DNA of 64,000 nucleotides. Source: Schistocerca nitens (lineage: Eukaryota > Arthropoda > Insecta > Orthoptera > Acrididae). Made by a program: the position numbers and the translations under genes. Below, piece after piece: positions 1 to 10,689 of this stretch (positions within the stretch are counted from its first letter, which is position 1; each line of letters begins with the position of its first letter). Below the pieces are notes generated by a model that saw only the letters and a program-made list of their open reading frames with translations, ran no database searches and was not told the DNA's origin. The stretch is from the NCBI RefSeq assembly GCF_023898315.1, contig NC_064616.1:294476934-294540933 (forward strand), in the 5' to 3' direction.

Positions 1-138
1 ACTTAGAACTACTTAAACCTAACTAACCTAAGGACATCACACACATCCATGCCCGAGGCAGGATTCGAACCTGCGACCGTAGCGGTCGCACGGTTCCAGA
101 CTGTAGCGCCTAGAACCGCTCGGCCACTCCGGCCGGCC
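1..138 (-). mobile_element. SINE-A, tRNA-headed, cut by window edge
   Basis: Minus-strand copy of the commonest SINE here. Read in reverse it starts with the GGCCGGCC head, has a tRNA-like A box, and a B box (ggttcgaatcc, seen reversed as ggattcgaacc) near 60-70. The SINE-A body (ttaggttagttaggttt) follows and runs off the window at base 1. RNA polymerase III transcription from the internal boxes and mobilisation by a LINE are known for such elements and are not shown here. The right edge abuts a Tc1 end. Confidence 0.9.
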
Positions 139-253
139 TTAAATATGCGTTGCCGACCGCAGTGCCGTATTCTGTCTGTTTACATATCTCTGTATTTGAA
201 TACGCATGCCTATACCAGTTTTTTTTTTTTTTTTTTTTTTTGGCGCTTCAGTG
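139..253 (-). mobile_element. Solo end of a Tc1 transposon (same family as 13767-15197)
   Basis: The reverse complement matches the first ~110 bases of the Tc1 copy at 13767, including the segment around aatacgcatgcctatacc and the outermost tip ggcgcttcagtg, followed by TA at 254-255. A run of 23 T lies at 219-241 where the other copy has an ordinary ttctatgg-type sequence, so this end has expanded a homopolymer. There is no transposase sequence. Confidence 0.75.
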
Positions 254-359
254 TAGGATTAAAATGCAGATGTAAATATAAATACGGAATAAATTTTGCA
301 TAACAAAGGCGAGTCAGTGTTACATTTCCTTTCTGAAAAGGAACGTTGAGCTATGCTGA

Positions 360-1081
360 ACAATAGAAAATTATTTTCCATATTACGTGATGTGATTGGA
401 TTCTGGAATTCTATAGAACGAAATGGAAAAGAAGGAAAAATCGTAGGACAATGTAGACTGAGGAAAAGCAATGAAAGAGGAAGCGCCTGGCAGAAATTTG
501 TGGAGAGTTATTTAATCATTGCCTAACGCCTAGTTCAAGAACCATGTAAGAAGTTTGAATACGTGGAAGAGACCTGGGAACACGGGAAGGTTTCAGATTG
601 ATTATATAACAGTATGCCAGATATTTCGAAATCAGATATTACACTGTAAGATATTTCCAGGGGCAGATGTGGTCTATGACCAGAACTTGTTGGTTGCAAA
701 CTGAAGATTAAAATTTAAAAAATTACCAAATGCTTACAAATTAAGGAGATGGAACCTCGATAACTTGAAAGACCTAGAGATTATTGAGCGTTTCCTAGGG
801 AGCATTAGGTAACGTTTGACTGAAACAGGGTAAGGGAATACAGTAGAAGACGAGTCGATAGCTTTGAGAGATGAAATATGGAAGACAGCATGTGATCAGT
901 AGGTAGAAAGTCAAGGCCTAGTAGAAATCATTGGATGACACACGAGGTGCTGAATTTAACTGACGAAAGGAAAAAATATAAAAATCCAACGGATGAAGTA
1001 GGCGAAAGACGATGTAGACATTTAAAAATGAGATTGGCAGAAAGTGGAAAATGGCTAAGCTGGAATGGCTAGAGGACAAAT
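360..1081 (+). mobile_element. LINE-B fragment (endonuclease end and linker)
   Basis: Diverged fragment of a non-LTR retrotransposon family common in grasshoppers and often annotated as craniofacial-development-protein-2-like or reverse transcriptase. It resembles the consensus from the end of the APE-type endonuclease (a Gly-Asp-Trp-like stretch near 385-400, then the GRFQIDYI-like region near 590) through the linker to the end of the segment at gctagaggacaaa. Many stops, no long ORF. Assignment is from memory of the consensus. Other parts of the same family lie at 8470-9240, 39955-40735 and 50260-50445. Confidence 0.65.
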
Positions 1082-1465
1082 TCATCTACATCAACATACA
1101 TGCTCCGCAAACCACGCCTGCTGCATAGCGGAGTGTACCTTGTACCATTATCAGTCATTTCCTTTCCTGTTCCACTTGCAAATGGAGCGAGGGAAAAACT
1201 ATTGTCTGTATGCCTCCTTGCGAGCCCTAATTTCTCTTATCTTCGTGGTCCTTACTTAAAATAAACGTCGGCAGCAGTAGAATCGTTCTGCAGTCAGCAT
1301 CAAATGCCAGATCTCTAAATTATCTCAATAGTGTCTCTCGAAAAGAACGTCGTCTTCCCTCCAAGGATTCCCATTCGAGCTCAAAAAGCATCTCCGTAAT
1401 ACTTGTGTACTGATCGAACATGTTGGTAAATATCTAGCGGCACGCCTCTGAATTGTTTTGATGTC
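1082..1465 (-). mobile_element. LINE-A 3' end fragment
   Basis: Minus strand. The left edge tcatctacatcaacatac is the typical LINE-A 3' terminus (tandem gtagatgta on its own strand), followed by the region coding for the tail after the reverse transcriptase, and truncated 5' at about 1465. It sits head-on against the plus-strand LINE-A at 1466, so the junction could be a twin-priming inversion or two separate insertions. The same sub-region recurs at 9839-9940. Confidence 0.65.
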
Positions 1466-2930
1466 TTCCTTTAATCTTAATAAAAGCAAGTCTTCTGGTC
1501 CAGACTGTATACCAATTAGGTTCCTTTCGGAGTATGCTGATGCATTAGCTCCATACTTAACAATCATATGCAACCGTTCGCTCGACGAAAGATCCGTACC
1601 CAAAGACTGGAAAGTTGCACAAATCACACCAATATTCAAGAAGGGTAGTAGGAGTAATCCACTAAATTACAGGCCCATATCGTTAACGTCGATATGCAGC
1701 AGGATTTTAGAACATATATTGTGTTCGAACATTATGAATTACCTCGAAGAAAACGGTCTGTTGACACACAGTCAACAAGGGTTTAGAAAACATCGTTCCT
1801 GTGAAACACAACTAGCTCTTTATTCACATGAAGTGTTGAGTGCTATTGTCAAGGGATTTCAGATCGATTCCGTATTTCTGGATTTCCGGAAGGCATTTGA
1901 CACTGTACCACACAATCGGCTCGTACTGAAATTGCGTGCTTATGGAATATCGTCTCAGTTATGTGACTGGATTTGTGATATCCTGTCAGAGAGGTCACAG
2001 GTCATAGTAATTGACGGGAAGTCATCGAGTAAAACAGAAGTGATTCCTGGCGTTCCCCAAGGTAGTGTTATAGGCCCTTTGCTGTTTGCTATCTATATTA
2101 ACGATTTGGGAGACAATCTGAGCAGCCGTCTTCGGTTGTTTGCAGACGACGCTGTCGTTTGGCGACTAATAAAGTCATCAGAAGGTCAAAACAAACTGCA
2201 AAACGATTTAGAAGAAATATCGAGATGGTGCGAAAAGTGGCAGTTGACTCTAAATAACGAAAAGTGTGAGGCCATCCACATGAGCACTAAAAGGAATTCG
2301 TTAAACTTCGGTTACACGATAAATCAGTCTAATCTAAAAGCGGTAAATTCAACTGAATACCTAGGTATTACAATTACGAACAACTTAAATTGGAAGGAAC
2401 ACAAAGAAAATGTGGGGAAGGCTAACCAAAGACTGCGTTTTATTGGCAGGACACTTAGAAAATGTAACAGACCTACACTACGCTTGTCCGTCCTCTTTTA
2501 GAATACAGCTGCGCGGTGTGGGATCCTTACCAGATACGACTGACGGAGTACATCGAAAAAGTTCAAAGAAAGGCAGCACGTTTTGTATTATCGCGAAATA
2601 TGGGAGAGAGTGTCACAGAAATGATACAGGATTTGGGCTGGAAATCATTAAAAGAAAGGCGTTTTTCGTTGCGACGGAATCTTCTCACGAAACTCCAATC
2701 ACCAACTTTCTCCTCCGAATGCGAAAATATTTTGTTGACCCCGACCTACATAGGGAGGAACGATCACCACGATAAAATAAGGGAAATCAGAGCTCGTACG
2801 GAAAGATATAGGTGTTCATTCTTTTCGCGCTATACGATATTGGAATAATAGAGAATTGTGAAGGTTGTTCGATGAACCCTCTGCCAGGCACTTAAATGTG
2901 ATTTGCCGAGTACCGATGTAGATGTAGAAT
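1466..2930 (+). mobile_element. LINE-A non-LTR retrotransposon, reverse transcriptase to 3' end
   Basis: An open frame from 1458 to 2501 (347 codons) encodes most of a reverse transcriptase of the Jockey/CR1 group. Motifs in order: NYRPISLTS (finger), FLDFRKAFDTVPH (palm, first catalytic Asp), GVPQGSVIGPLLF, and the active site FADDAVVW at about 2139-2165. The C-terminal part continues in another frame (2516-2848, DPYQIRLTEYIEKVQRKAAR), so a small deletion and frameshift lies near 2470. The 3' end shows the gatgtagatgtaga tail at 2913-2927. The 5' half, including the endonuclease, is missing, so this is a 5'-truncated copy. It copies its RNA into DNA at the target site by target-primed reverse transcription (family knowledge). 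This is the best preserved LINE in the window. Confidence 0.9.
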
Positions 2931-3289
2931 CCGATCTGATAGGAATCTTACACACCTGCGCAGCACTCAAGAACGGGGTGCCACTAACGTTCACACGCGG
3001 TCTTCTTCGAAGATGAGCTGAACTTCCTTAAAATTCTTGCAATAAACAGAATTCGACCATCCAAGGCTGTAGAAGCAATCGTAACTAGGGGAAAGATATA
3101 AACCGCCTATAGGAAGACTGAGCGGAGATGGTGGTGAAATTGTAGCAGTATTTAATTAAATTAAACAAATGCTTCATATTAACATATTTAAATGTGACCT
3201 GGCACAGCTATTTGAAGGAAGTCAGTCTACAATTTCTTATAGGAAAAGAAGTTTTGCAGTGAATATTAACATTATCAGTTGTTAATGAC

Positions 3290-3488
3290 AGCCGGCCGGA
3301 GTGGCCGTGCGGTTCTAGGCGCTACAGTCTGGAACCGAGCGACCGCTCCGGTCACAGGTTCGAATCCTGCCTCGGGCATGGATGTTTGTGATATCCTTGG
3401 GTTAGTTAAGTATAATTAGTTCTAAGTTCTAGGCGACTGATGACCTCAGAAGTTATGTCGCATAGTGCTCAGAGCCATTTGAACCATA
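3290..3488 (+). mobile_element. SINE-A, full length with target duplication
   Basis: Starts gccggccggagtggccg, has A and B boxes (ggttcgaatcc at 3358-3368), the body, and the end agagccatttgaacc. The flanking duplication tgttaatgac is at 3280-3289 and again at 3489-3498, an exact 10 bp target-site duplication. Confidence 0.93.
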
Positions 3489-4868
3489 TGTTAATGACTA
3501 TATAGTGACATTAAACAATTTAGGAATACACAATTTCTCAACCAGTAGACACACTGTCATGAAAGTTGGCTAAAACAGTCTTAAAGTTTCAGTATACAAC
3601 TTGGACAAAAATGAATACTACAGATCTATTAATTAAAGTTTAATGAATTTTTATAATGTGGACAGTTCTTGAACTCCAATTTTTCATATGTTTCATCACG
3701 TATATCTTGTAACCCCCCCACTTCATTGTAGTCTATTTTAAGCAGGTTACCTATATGTACAAGCTGAGAAAATTTGAAGGTTCTGGCTTAACCTGTCAGG
3801 GAGGTATATGTTCCTAAAACTATAAATAACGTTTGTAGAAAAATAGATTTCAATTTCACTTTGTTAAATTTTTCAATTATCGCTGATATATATGGATGTT
3901 TAAGACCTTCCTGCACCATAATCAGGGTCTTCCACACCTTCACTTCCTCTTTTCTGTGATTTTGTCAACTGCCTGTGAATCTGAATTTGGGATGTATTTG
4001 TCAGTGCTGCATCAGCCCGATGGACCTGCTCCTTGTCCAGGACTATCAGTTTTATAATGTGTGCATCCCTGGATTCATTCCTAAAAGTATTAATACCTTC
4101 ACTTTTCCTTTTTTACCATCATTATAACAGAATACAGCATCATACGTTACTACCTGAACAGTTTTAGCACCACAAAATGTAGTTTTGGTGTATTGCAGCC
4201 AAATTTGACTGTTAAAATTTTCATCGTACTTACGTGTAGATGCATGTAAACTTTTTCTAAAAGCGTCGGATGCACAATATCTCTGTACACAGGTTTTACT
4301 TTATTTAAAACTGCATAGGATGAGCTATTTTTATGGTCGTATGTTTCACCAGCCTCCTTACATTTCCAATATTTGCTCTACGTGTCATTGCATTTGGGGC
4401 AAAACATACGTTGTGGATGCTCATTGGTAGATACCTTATGGAAAAACGTTGCCCAGACTACTCTATTCATAGAAACTACCCTTGTAGTGTTTCTCGGACT
4501 GCTTTTCTAAAATGAACTTGCGGAGTGTTTATTTCCTTGCAAAAAAGACAACCAGAACATCTTTCCGTCTTCTAATTTTTGCCCCTTTTTTTTCATTTTA
4601 TCAGCTCTCTCAGTCTACTACCTAAACGTTTCTTTACGTGTCCCACACTTCAATTTTGTTATCTTGCAGTCTTTACCCTATGCATTTGCTTCACATACTG
4701 CTTTGAAAGCCTTACAATTGCCATCCCCTAAGTAACTGCTATACCTTATATTGTGTTTCATGACAGATCTTTCATACATTTTTATTGTAGCTTTAACTTC
4801 CATGCTTCCACTAGCCCCACTGTGATTCTTGTTGCGTGATTCTTTGTGGCTTTGCTTATTTTGACATA

Positions 4869-5523
4869 CCGGGTGATCAAAAAGTCAGTATAAATTTGAA
4901 AACTTAATAAACCACGGAATAATGTAGATAGAGAGGTAAAAATTGACACACATTCTTGGAATAACATTGGGTTTTATTAGAATCACCCCATATTGCTAGA
5001 CGCGTGAAAGTTCTCTTGCGCGCGTCGTTTGGTGATGATCGTGTGCTCAGCCGCCACTTTCGTCATGCTTGGCCTCCTAGGTTACCAGACCTCAGTCCGT
5101 GCGATTATTGGCTTTGGCCTTTGGGGTTACCTGAAGTCGCGAGTGTATCGTGATCGACCGACATCTCTAGGGATGCTGAAAGACAACATCCGACGCCAAT
5201 GCCTCACCATAACGCCGGACATGCTTTACAGTGCTGTTAACAACATTATTCCTCGACTACAGCTATTGTTGAGGAATGATGGTGGACATATTGAGCATTT
5301 CCTGTAAAGAACATCATCTTTGCTTTGTCTTACTTTGTTATGCTAATTATTGCTATTCTGGTCAGATGAAGCGCCATCTGTCGGACATTTTTTGAACATT
5401 TTTATTTTTTGGTTCTAATAAAACATGTCATTCCAAGCATGGGTGTAAATTTGTACCTCTCTATCTACATTATTCCGTGATTTATTCAGTTTTCAAATTT
5501 ATACTGACTTTTTGATCACCAGG
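4869..5523 (+). mobile_element. DD41D-type mariner, internally deleted
   Basis: Long terminal inverted repeats of about 95 bp start with CCGGGTGATCAAAAAGTC on the left and are matched in reverse at 5427-5523. TA lies on both sides (4867-4868, 5524-5525). The interior keeps only the transposase C-terminus: an open frame at 5029-5307 contains LWGYLKSRVYRDRP and ends GGHIEHFL, and the preceding catalytic stretch (PRLPDLSPCDYWLW) is readable in another frame near 5060-5120. It is a non-autonomous copy lying inside the older Mutator-type transposase relic. Confidence 0.85.
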
Positions 5524-5817
5524 TATATCCCTGCAATTCGTGTGATACACGGCATGGTGCTGAGGCCATAAAACCCGGATTATGGAGTAACGGACCTGTT
5601 AAAGACGTTTATCTCCCGTTGAGATATTTGCACGTCAGCTGTTTCCCGGTGAATACCTGTACAGGTATTTTAAAATTATAGGTTCTTTTACTGAAATACA
5701 GGTAAGCACAATTTTTGTTTATTATTTTTAGTATTTTGACGTAGTCAAGTTTGTGGAGAGAGACACTGTGAGAAAAAGAACGTGTACTAACATCATTTCA
5801 CGCACAACTTTGGCAGA

Positions 5818-5884
5818 ATCTCTATCTACATTATTCCGTGATTTATTCAGTTTTCAAATTTATACTGACTTTTTGATCACTCGG
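5818..5884. mobile_element. Solo terminal repeat of the same DD41D mariner family
   Basis: Nearly identical over 67 bp to the right end of 4869-5523 (ctatctacattattccg through tttttgatcac), followed by TA at 5885-5886. There is no partner end within 300 bp other than the neighbouring element, so it is either a deletion remnant or part of a longer composite with it. The 5524-5817 sequence between them shows no recognised gene beyond a possible piece of the old transposase next to 5524. Confidence 0.75.
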
Positions 5885-6139
5885 TACATTGCACAGGTAG
5901 TACTTTCCCATTTCAACACTGATTATAGGTGGAATACCACGAAGAGAAGTGTGTCCTCTCTTATCCATGAACCATCTACTGACACAGTAAGATCTGTACT
6001 TCCTTCATTATACTGAGCAGTTCCCAAGGTAGTTTTTGACATACTATGGGTACATGCAACTGCAAGAGCTGTATACAATTCTGAATTTATGTCGGTTGGT
6101 TGATTTGCGGGAGGGGACCAAACAGCGAGGTCATCCGTC

Positions 6140-6340
6140 CGCCGCGCGTGGTAGCCGTACGGTCTCAGGCGTCTTGTCACGGTTTGTGCGGCTCCTCCCG
6201 TCGGAGGTTCGAGTCCTCCCTCTGGCATGAGTGTGTGCGTGTGTTATCCTTAGTTTAAGTTAGTTTAATTAGTGTGTAAGCCTAGCGACCTCTGACCTCA
6301 GCAGTTTGGCCCATAGTCCTTACCACAAATTTCCAAATTT
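6140..6340 (+). mobile_element. SINE-C (tRNA-headed) nested in SINE-B
   Basis: Head cgccgcgcgtggtagccg with B box ggttcgagtcc at about 6207-6217, body ending accacaaatttcc. The duplication tcatccgtc is at 6131-6139 and 6341-6349 (9 bp, exact). Parts of its body (gacctcagcagttt) resemble SINE-A, which suggests a shared module. Confidence 0.88.
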
Positions 6341-6440
6341 TCATCCGTCACATCGTATTAGGGAAGGATGGGGGAGGAAGTTGGCCCTGCCCTTTCAAAG
6401 GAACCATCCCGGCATTGGCTGAAGCGATTTTGGGAAATCA

Positions 6441-6786
6441 CTAAAAAAAAAAAAAAACCTTAACTCCTCCCGAACAGGCCATGGAGGCCCAACGGTACCG
6501 ACCGGCCGCCGTGTCATCCTCAGCCCATAGACATCACTGGATGCGGATATGGAGGGACATGTGGTCAGCACACCGCTCTGCCGGCCGTTGTCAGTTTCCG
6601 CGACCGGAGCCGCTACTTCTCAATCAAGTAGCTCCTGTTTGCCTCACAAGGGCTGAGTGCACCCCTCTTGCCAACAGCGCCCGGCAGACCGGATGGTAAC
6701 CCATCCTAGTGCTAGCCCAGCCCGACAGCGCTTAACTTCGGTGATCTGACGGGAACCGGTGTTAGTACTACGGCAAGGCCGTTGAC
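6441..6786 (-). mobile_element. 5S rRNA-derived SINE (SINE3-like) nested in SINE-B
   Basis: On the minus strand the element begins with a 5S rRNA-like head: cttaacttcggtgatc and gggaaccggtgtta at 6729-6766 are the reverse complement of the internal promoter region of 5S rRNA. The body follows, then a homopolymer (A run at 6443-6457 on the plus strand). The duplication tttgggaaatca is at 6429-6440 and 6787-6798, exact over 12 bp. A second, different 5S-headed SINE is at 44587-44960. Confidence 0.8.
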
Positions 6787-7041
6787 TTTGGGAAATCATG
6801 GAAAAACGTAAATCAGGATGGCCGGACGTGAGTCTGAACCGTCGTCCTCCCGAATGCGAGTCTGATGTGCTAAGCACTGCGCCACCTCGCTCGGTGAATT
6901 TATGTCATGAAATCGCTGCGCAGGAGGAGGCATGTTCAGTGCACCTGTCAGCATAGCACCAGCTGCTCGCCCCTTACCTAATACTCTCAAAGCATAATCA
7001 AGCCTTAGATTTGTCTCATAGTTTCCCCTGTATGCCTTTAA

Positions 7042-7728
7042 CTCTTTCACGCCGGCGCCGTGATTGTTGCGTCGTGCGCTGCGGACGAGCGCCAGCCCTA
7101 CGGCGCATTTTTCGCGCTCCCCGCTGCGCTACTCTGTCCTGCTTTCACACTCTTAGTGTTATCGCAATTATTGGATTTTATACTATATATTTATTCGGGA
7201 AAATATTTATGCAAATTACATGTTTTTGATATTGGCTGTGTCTGTGCACAGATTCAACTCTGGGGATGTCAATGGAACAGCTGGAGTTGCACGTGTACCT
7301 GATGTAGAAGTAGCTACAATAGGTGTTTCATGTTCATCGTCAGATTCGGACGATGATTCCCTTTTATCTTCAGAGTCACTACCTATTATGAGAGAAAGAG
7401 CTTCGCCCACAGTATATCGCTTATCTGCCATATCACTTCTAGTAGAAACTGAGGCTAATAACACTACACTTCAGATTAGAAACAAGGCGGGAAATCAGCA
7501 GTGCAACTCAAGCGAAACCAATGCTTTCAAACTGAATGCAATTGCCATCTAGTGACTATGTTGTTAACTACAGACCTTAATCTAAGCCGCTAGATGGTGC
7601 ATAGGTCAAGCTTCTACACAAGTCGAGCGTACTGAAGCGGAGAAGTATGACGCAAGGCGGAACTGCTACAGCATCCAGGGTGGCACATTCGCTGCAGACT
7701 TCTACAGAAATTCACCGTAGCGAAAAGG
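7042..7728 (-). mobile_element. piggyBac-like non-autonomous element flanked by TTAA
   Basis: TTAA lies at 7038-7041 and 7729-7732, with imperfect inverted ends (CTCTTTCACGCC on the left and CCTTTTCGCTACG on the right, read inward). On the minus strand near the right end there is an open frame (7464-7216) with MADKRYTVGEALSLI followed by an acidic Ser/Asp/Glu-rich stretch, like the N-terminus of piggyBac/PGBD transposases. The catalytic part is absent. The TTAA target lies inside the Mutator-type transposase ORF, and the host reading frame (SIYTL, then KAYRGN) continues across the site, supporting these borders. Family assignment is an inference. Confidence 0.6.
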
Positions 7729-8469
7729 TTAATGTATAAATTGAATCCTCTGCATCACTATTACTGTTATCTAAATACAAATTACTTCCAATTCCAGATC
7801 TCTTATTTACATTATCTACAATTTCCACTTTGCAACTGATACCACATTCACTACATTGTAAAAATGAGTTAATTTTGGAGCACAAAATGCTAATATCAAC
7901 CAGTTTAAACCCAGAAGAATCTTATTTACTTGAATTATCAGATTGTGACAGCAAATTAGAAATATCTTCTTCCTAGAAGAGTTCTCATCAAGAGAACGTC
8001 CAGATGTATCTTGGATTGCATCTCCTTTAGTAAAATGATTTCCGGCAAACTTGGGTTTCTTTCGTTGTAAGCGAAGGATTATTGTGGATAATATATGAAC
8101 AGTTCACTCCAAACTGTTACATTCACCCTGTATAAACACCAATAGTTGTATCATTTGAAGTACAATTTCGAGAAAGGACAAACTGACATCTAAGACTTCT
8201 TTACATTCTTTTTTCATATAATAAGTGCCATCTATGGCTGACTCCTGTAAGTATAAAAAAGTTATTGCAATACTGGAGCGTACACATGTCAAAGATAAAA
8301 CAATACTGAAGTATGCAGACCTTCGACTGAAAGAAAGTTGAACGATACGCAAACTGAACTGTGCAGGAGCTCGTATACTTTATTCTGGCGAAAATAATGG
8401 TCATAGTCATAAAAACTTGGTAACATGTTTCCAATAAATCGTAAGTCAATGTATTAATTCATATAATCA

Positions 8470-9240
8470 CCATCATTCTTCCCTAAGGAGGAGTAAAGAG
8501 ATGCAAGTGTATGAATATCAAGAATTCTGATGGCGAACCAATGCTAAGCAAAGAAGACTAGTTGAAATCTGGATTGAACGTATACCTGGATTTTACAAGG
8601 GAAATGAACTTGAAGTTAATGTTATGGAATGTGAAGAGGAAGCAGATGAAGCTGAGATGGGACATATGACACAGGGAGAAGAATTTGACAGAGCACTAAA
8701 TTATCGAAGTCGAAACAACGCCTGTGAAGTAGACGACATTCCCTCAGAAATATTAAGATCCTTAGGAGAACCAACCATGACAAAACTGTACCACTTGGAG
8801 TGTAAGATACACGAGACCAACGAAATACCATCAGACTTCACAAATACTGTAAGTAATAATTCCAGTTCCAAAGAATCCAGGTGCGACATGTGTGAATATT
8901 ACCGAGCTATCAGTTTAATAAATCATGGTTGCAAAATACTAACATGAACAGATTGGATAACGGAGGAAAACTGATACAATCTGCCTTCGGGGAAGATCGG
9001 TTTGGGTTCTGAGAAACGTAGGAATACGCGAGGCAATACTGACCCTACGGCTTATCTTAGATGGTAGGTTGAAGGAAAGGAACGTCTGTATACTTAGAGA
9101 AAGCATTTGTCATTGTTGACTGAAAGACACTCTTTGAAGTTTTGAAAGTAGAAGAAATGAACTACAGGGATATAAAGGTTATATGCAGCTTGTACAGAAA
9201 CCAGCCTGGAAACAGTGAAGATATTAACAGATATATTATC
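8470..9240 (+). mobile_element. LINE-B fragment (linker and start of reverse transcriptase)
   Basis: The open frame 8624-8947 carries EFDRALNYRSRNNACEVDD, then EILRSLGEPTMTKLYHL and CEYYRAISLINHGCKILT, the N-terminal fingers of the LINE-B reverse transcriptase. Downstream, in shifted frames, come the QFGF-like region (about 8985-9010) and the LEKAF-type palm motif near 9098-9110. It stops before the catalytic YADD-type motif and is inactive. Same family as 360-1081. Confidence 0.75.
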
Positions 9241-9467
9241 GAAATTTATCATATCAATAAAAATGTGTTAATATAAGGAGGCTGTAAAACGAAAACTGCT
9301 AAAGGGATCGTAGTACCATTGTCTGCGGAAGAAGATGTGATCCCCGTAAGAGTGCTGAGGTTCCAAATTCGCCGCCAAGAGGGAAATGGGTGCACACCCA
9401 CGTCACAGAATAAAGAGTATGTATTCCCTATTCTATGCCCACGTGACGACCGCGTGAGCACGAGCAT

Positions 9468-10647
9468 TAGGGATGGCGATTGTCGCGGAAATAACCGGTT
9501 TTTGTTTGTACTGTTTCTCTTTTTTCACGCCAGTTTAACCTGACTGTTAAATGCGCTCAAAATAACCAGTTTCTGAAGTAACAGATTTTCGGTTTTTTAT
9601 TCCCAATATACCACGTAATAAATGTCGAAATCGAACAAAGATTGGAAAATGTTGTCATTCTTAGTTTCAAGATATATAGGATCAAAATATTAAATTAAAC
9701 TGACAAATAACAGAAAGCTTAGTCCGTCCACCGTTCGCGGCTTTTCTCGAAAAATTATAAGCGGTTGAATACTACAAAAAATCACCAGTATTCTCTTAAT
9801 GATTCTAATTTTTTGAAACTCTGCTCAGAAATCATACTAGTCATTTCCTTTCCCGTTCCAGCAAAGGAAAAACGACTGTCTGTATGCCTGCATATGAGCC
9901 CTAATTTCTCTAATCTTATTTTCGTGGTGCTAGAAAAACGCCGCAAGCACATAAAGGCATATTATGTAGACACATGCACCAGAGCAGCTACTTTCTATTT
10001 TTGTTGTACGACATAAACTAATTGTTAAGTTTCCAATTTATTACTGTTAGCATTATTTTCTTCCTCTTTTATTATTTCATAGACATGCCAGGCAAATCTT
10101 TAATCTTTTAAAGCGAGTGAAACATTGTACTTCATTACTACGTCACTTTGTAGAAATGTTTCCAGGCTGCAGTTGATGCCATTCTGCAATACAACAGATG
10201 TCTGGCGACGACAACGATAAACTACTGTATAGACCAGGTGGGTCAATTGTACGCATTTATCTTAAGCAATGACACACGGCAACAAGGACATTATTGCCTG
10301 AGCAATGTTATACTAATTCTTATGCCATGTGTTTGTTGCTAGTTTCTGTCGGCATTGTTATTAAAATAGCACTGATGACTTCTCTCATTTTCTATAATAG
10401 CCTAATATTTCAAACAAATACAAATTTTACGAATAAAAATTACTTCTCTTTTGAAAAGGGTTCATTTAAAAACGAAAAATTTTCGCTGCTGCTATGACTA
10501 ATTGATATTTCTGTTTTCCTACTCGGTAATTAGTAAAAAAATAAAAAGCACTTGTTATAACCGAGACCAAACAAATACCGAAAAATACCGATTATTCAGA
10601 ATTAAAATCCCAGTATCGCTTTTAACCGTCGGTTTTTTCCATCCCTA
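9468..10647. mobile_element. hAT-like MITE
   Basis: Ends TAGGGATGG at 9468 and the inverted CCATCCCTA at 10639-10647. The flanking 8-mers acgagcat (9460-9467) and acgtgcac (10648-10655) agree at 6 of 8 positions, as for an aged hAT target duplication. The interior is AT-rich with no transposase frame. A short LINE-A piece (9839-9940) lies inside. Short inverted ends plus 8 bp duplications favour hAT, but no coding evidence supports it. Confidence 0.55.
9839..9940 (-). mobile_element. Short LINE-A fragment inside the hAT-like MITE
   Basis: About 100 bp matching 1158-1245 (tcatttcctttcc, gactgtctgtatgcct, gagccctaatttctct). Both ends are truncated. Confidence 0.6.
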
Positions 10648-10689
10648 ACGTGCACGCGTCGACCGTCCACTGCACTAAGTCGTTCTGAA

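Larger units (their letters stand above)
6094..6894 (-). mobile_element. SINE-B (tRNA-headed), split by two other SINEs
   Basis: Minus-strand SINE whose head (gagcgaggtggcgcagt on its own strand) lies at 6800-6894 and whose tail lies at 6094-6139. It is bounded by an exact 12 bp duplication tgaatttatgtc at 6082-6093 and 6895-6906. It is interrupted by a 5S-derived SINE at 6441-6786 and by SINE-C at 6140-6340, each with its own target duplication. It inserted into the Mutator-type transposase relic, whose reading frame resumes on both sides. Confidence 0.9.
3880..8060 (-). pseudogene. Relic of a Mutator/Kolobok-type transposase gene, split by later insertions
   Basis: Coding blocks on the minus strand follow the order of the transposase family Pfam calls Mutator (PF20700-type; recalled, not searched). 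From the N side they are: 8060-7733 (cysteine pair in LQCSECGISCKVEIV); 7037-6907 (NYETNLRLDYALRVLGKG, then NMPPPAQRF); 6093-5885 (TDLTVSVDGSW); 4866-4600 (HSGASGSMEVKAT, then YSSYLGDGNCKAFKAV, the likely acidic core); and 4580-3880 (Pro-Gly near LGMNPGMHT, then DPDYGAG). Between the blocks sit a piggyBac-like element, a three-SINE nest and DD41D mariner sequences. Across the first junction the frame is still open if the insert and one TTAA are ignored. Several stops occur, so the gene is dead. Kolobok is an alternative name because the C-terminus resembles the element at 58396-59554. Confidence 0.75.

Noticed and set aside
1-138. tRNA genes suggested by B boxes here and at many other sites
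   Set aside because: Every such site is followed by a SINE body and most have target duplications; no complete cloverleaf with a mature tRNA end was seen.
1458-2501. A 347-codon ORF as a host protein-coding gene
   Set aside because: It is a LINE reverse transcriptase (FADD, PQG motifs) with a frameshift and a LINE 3' tail.
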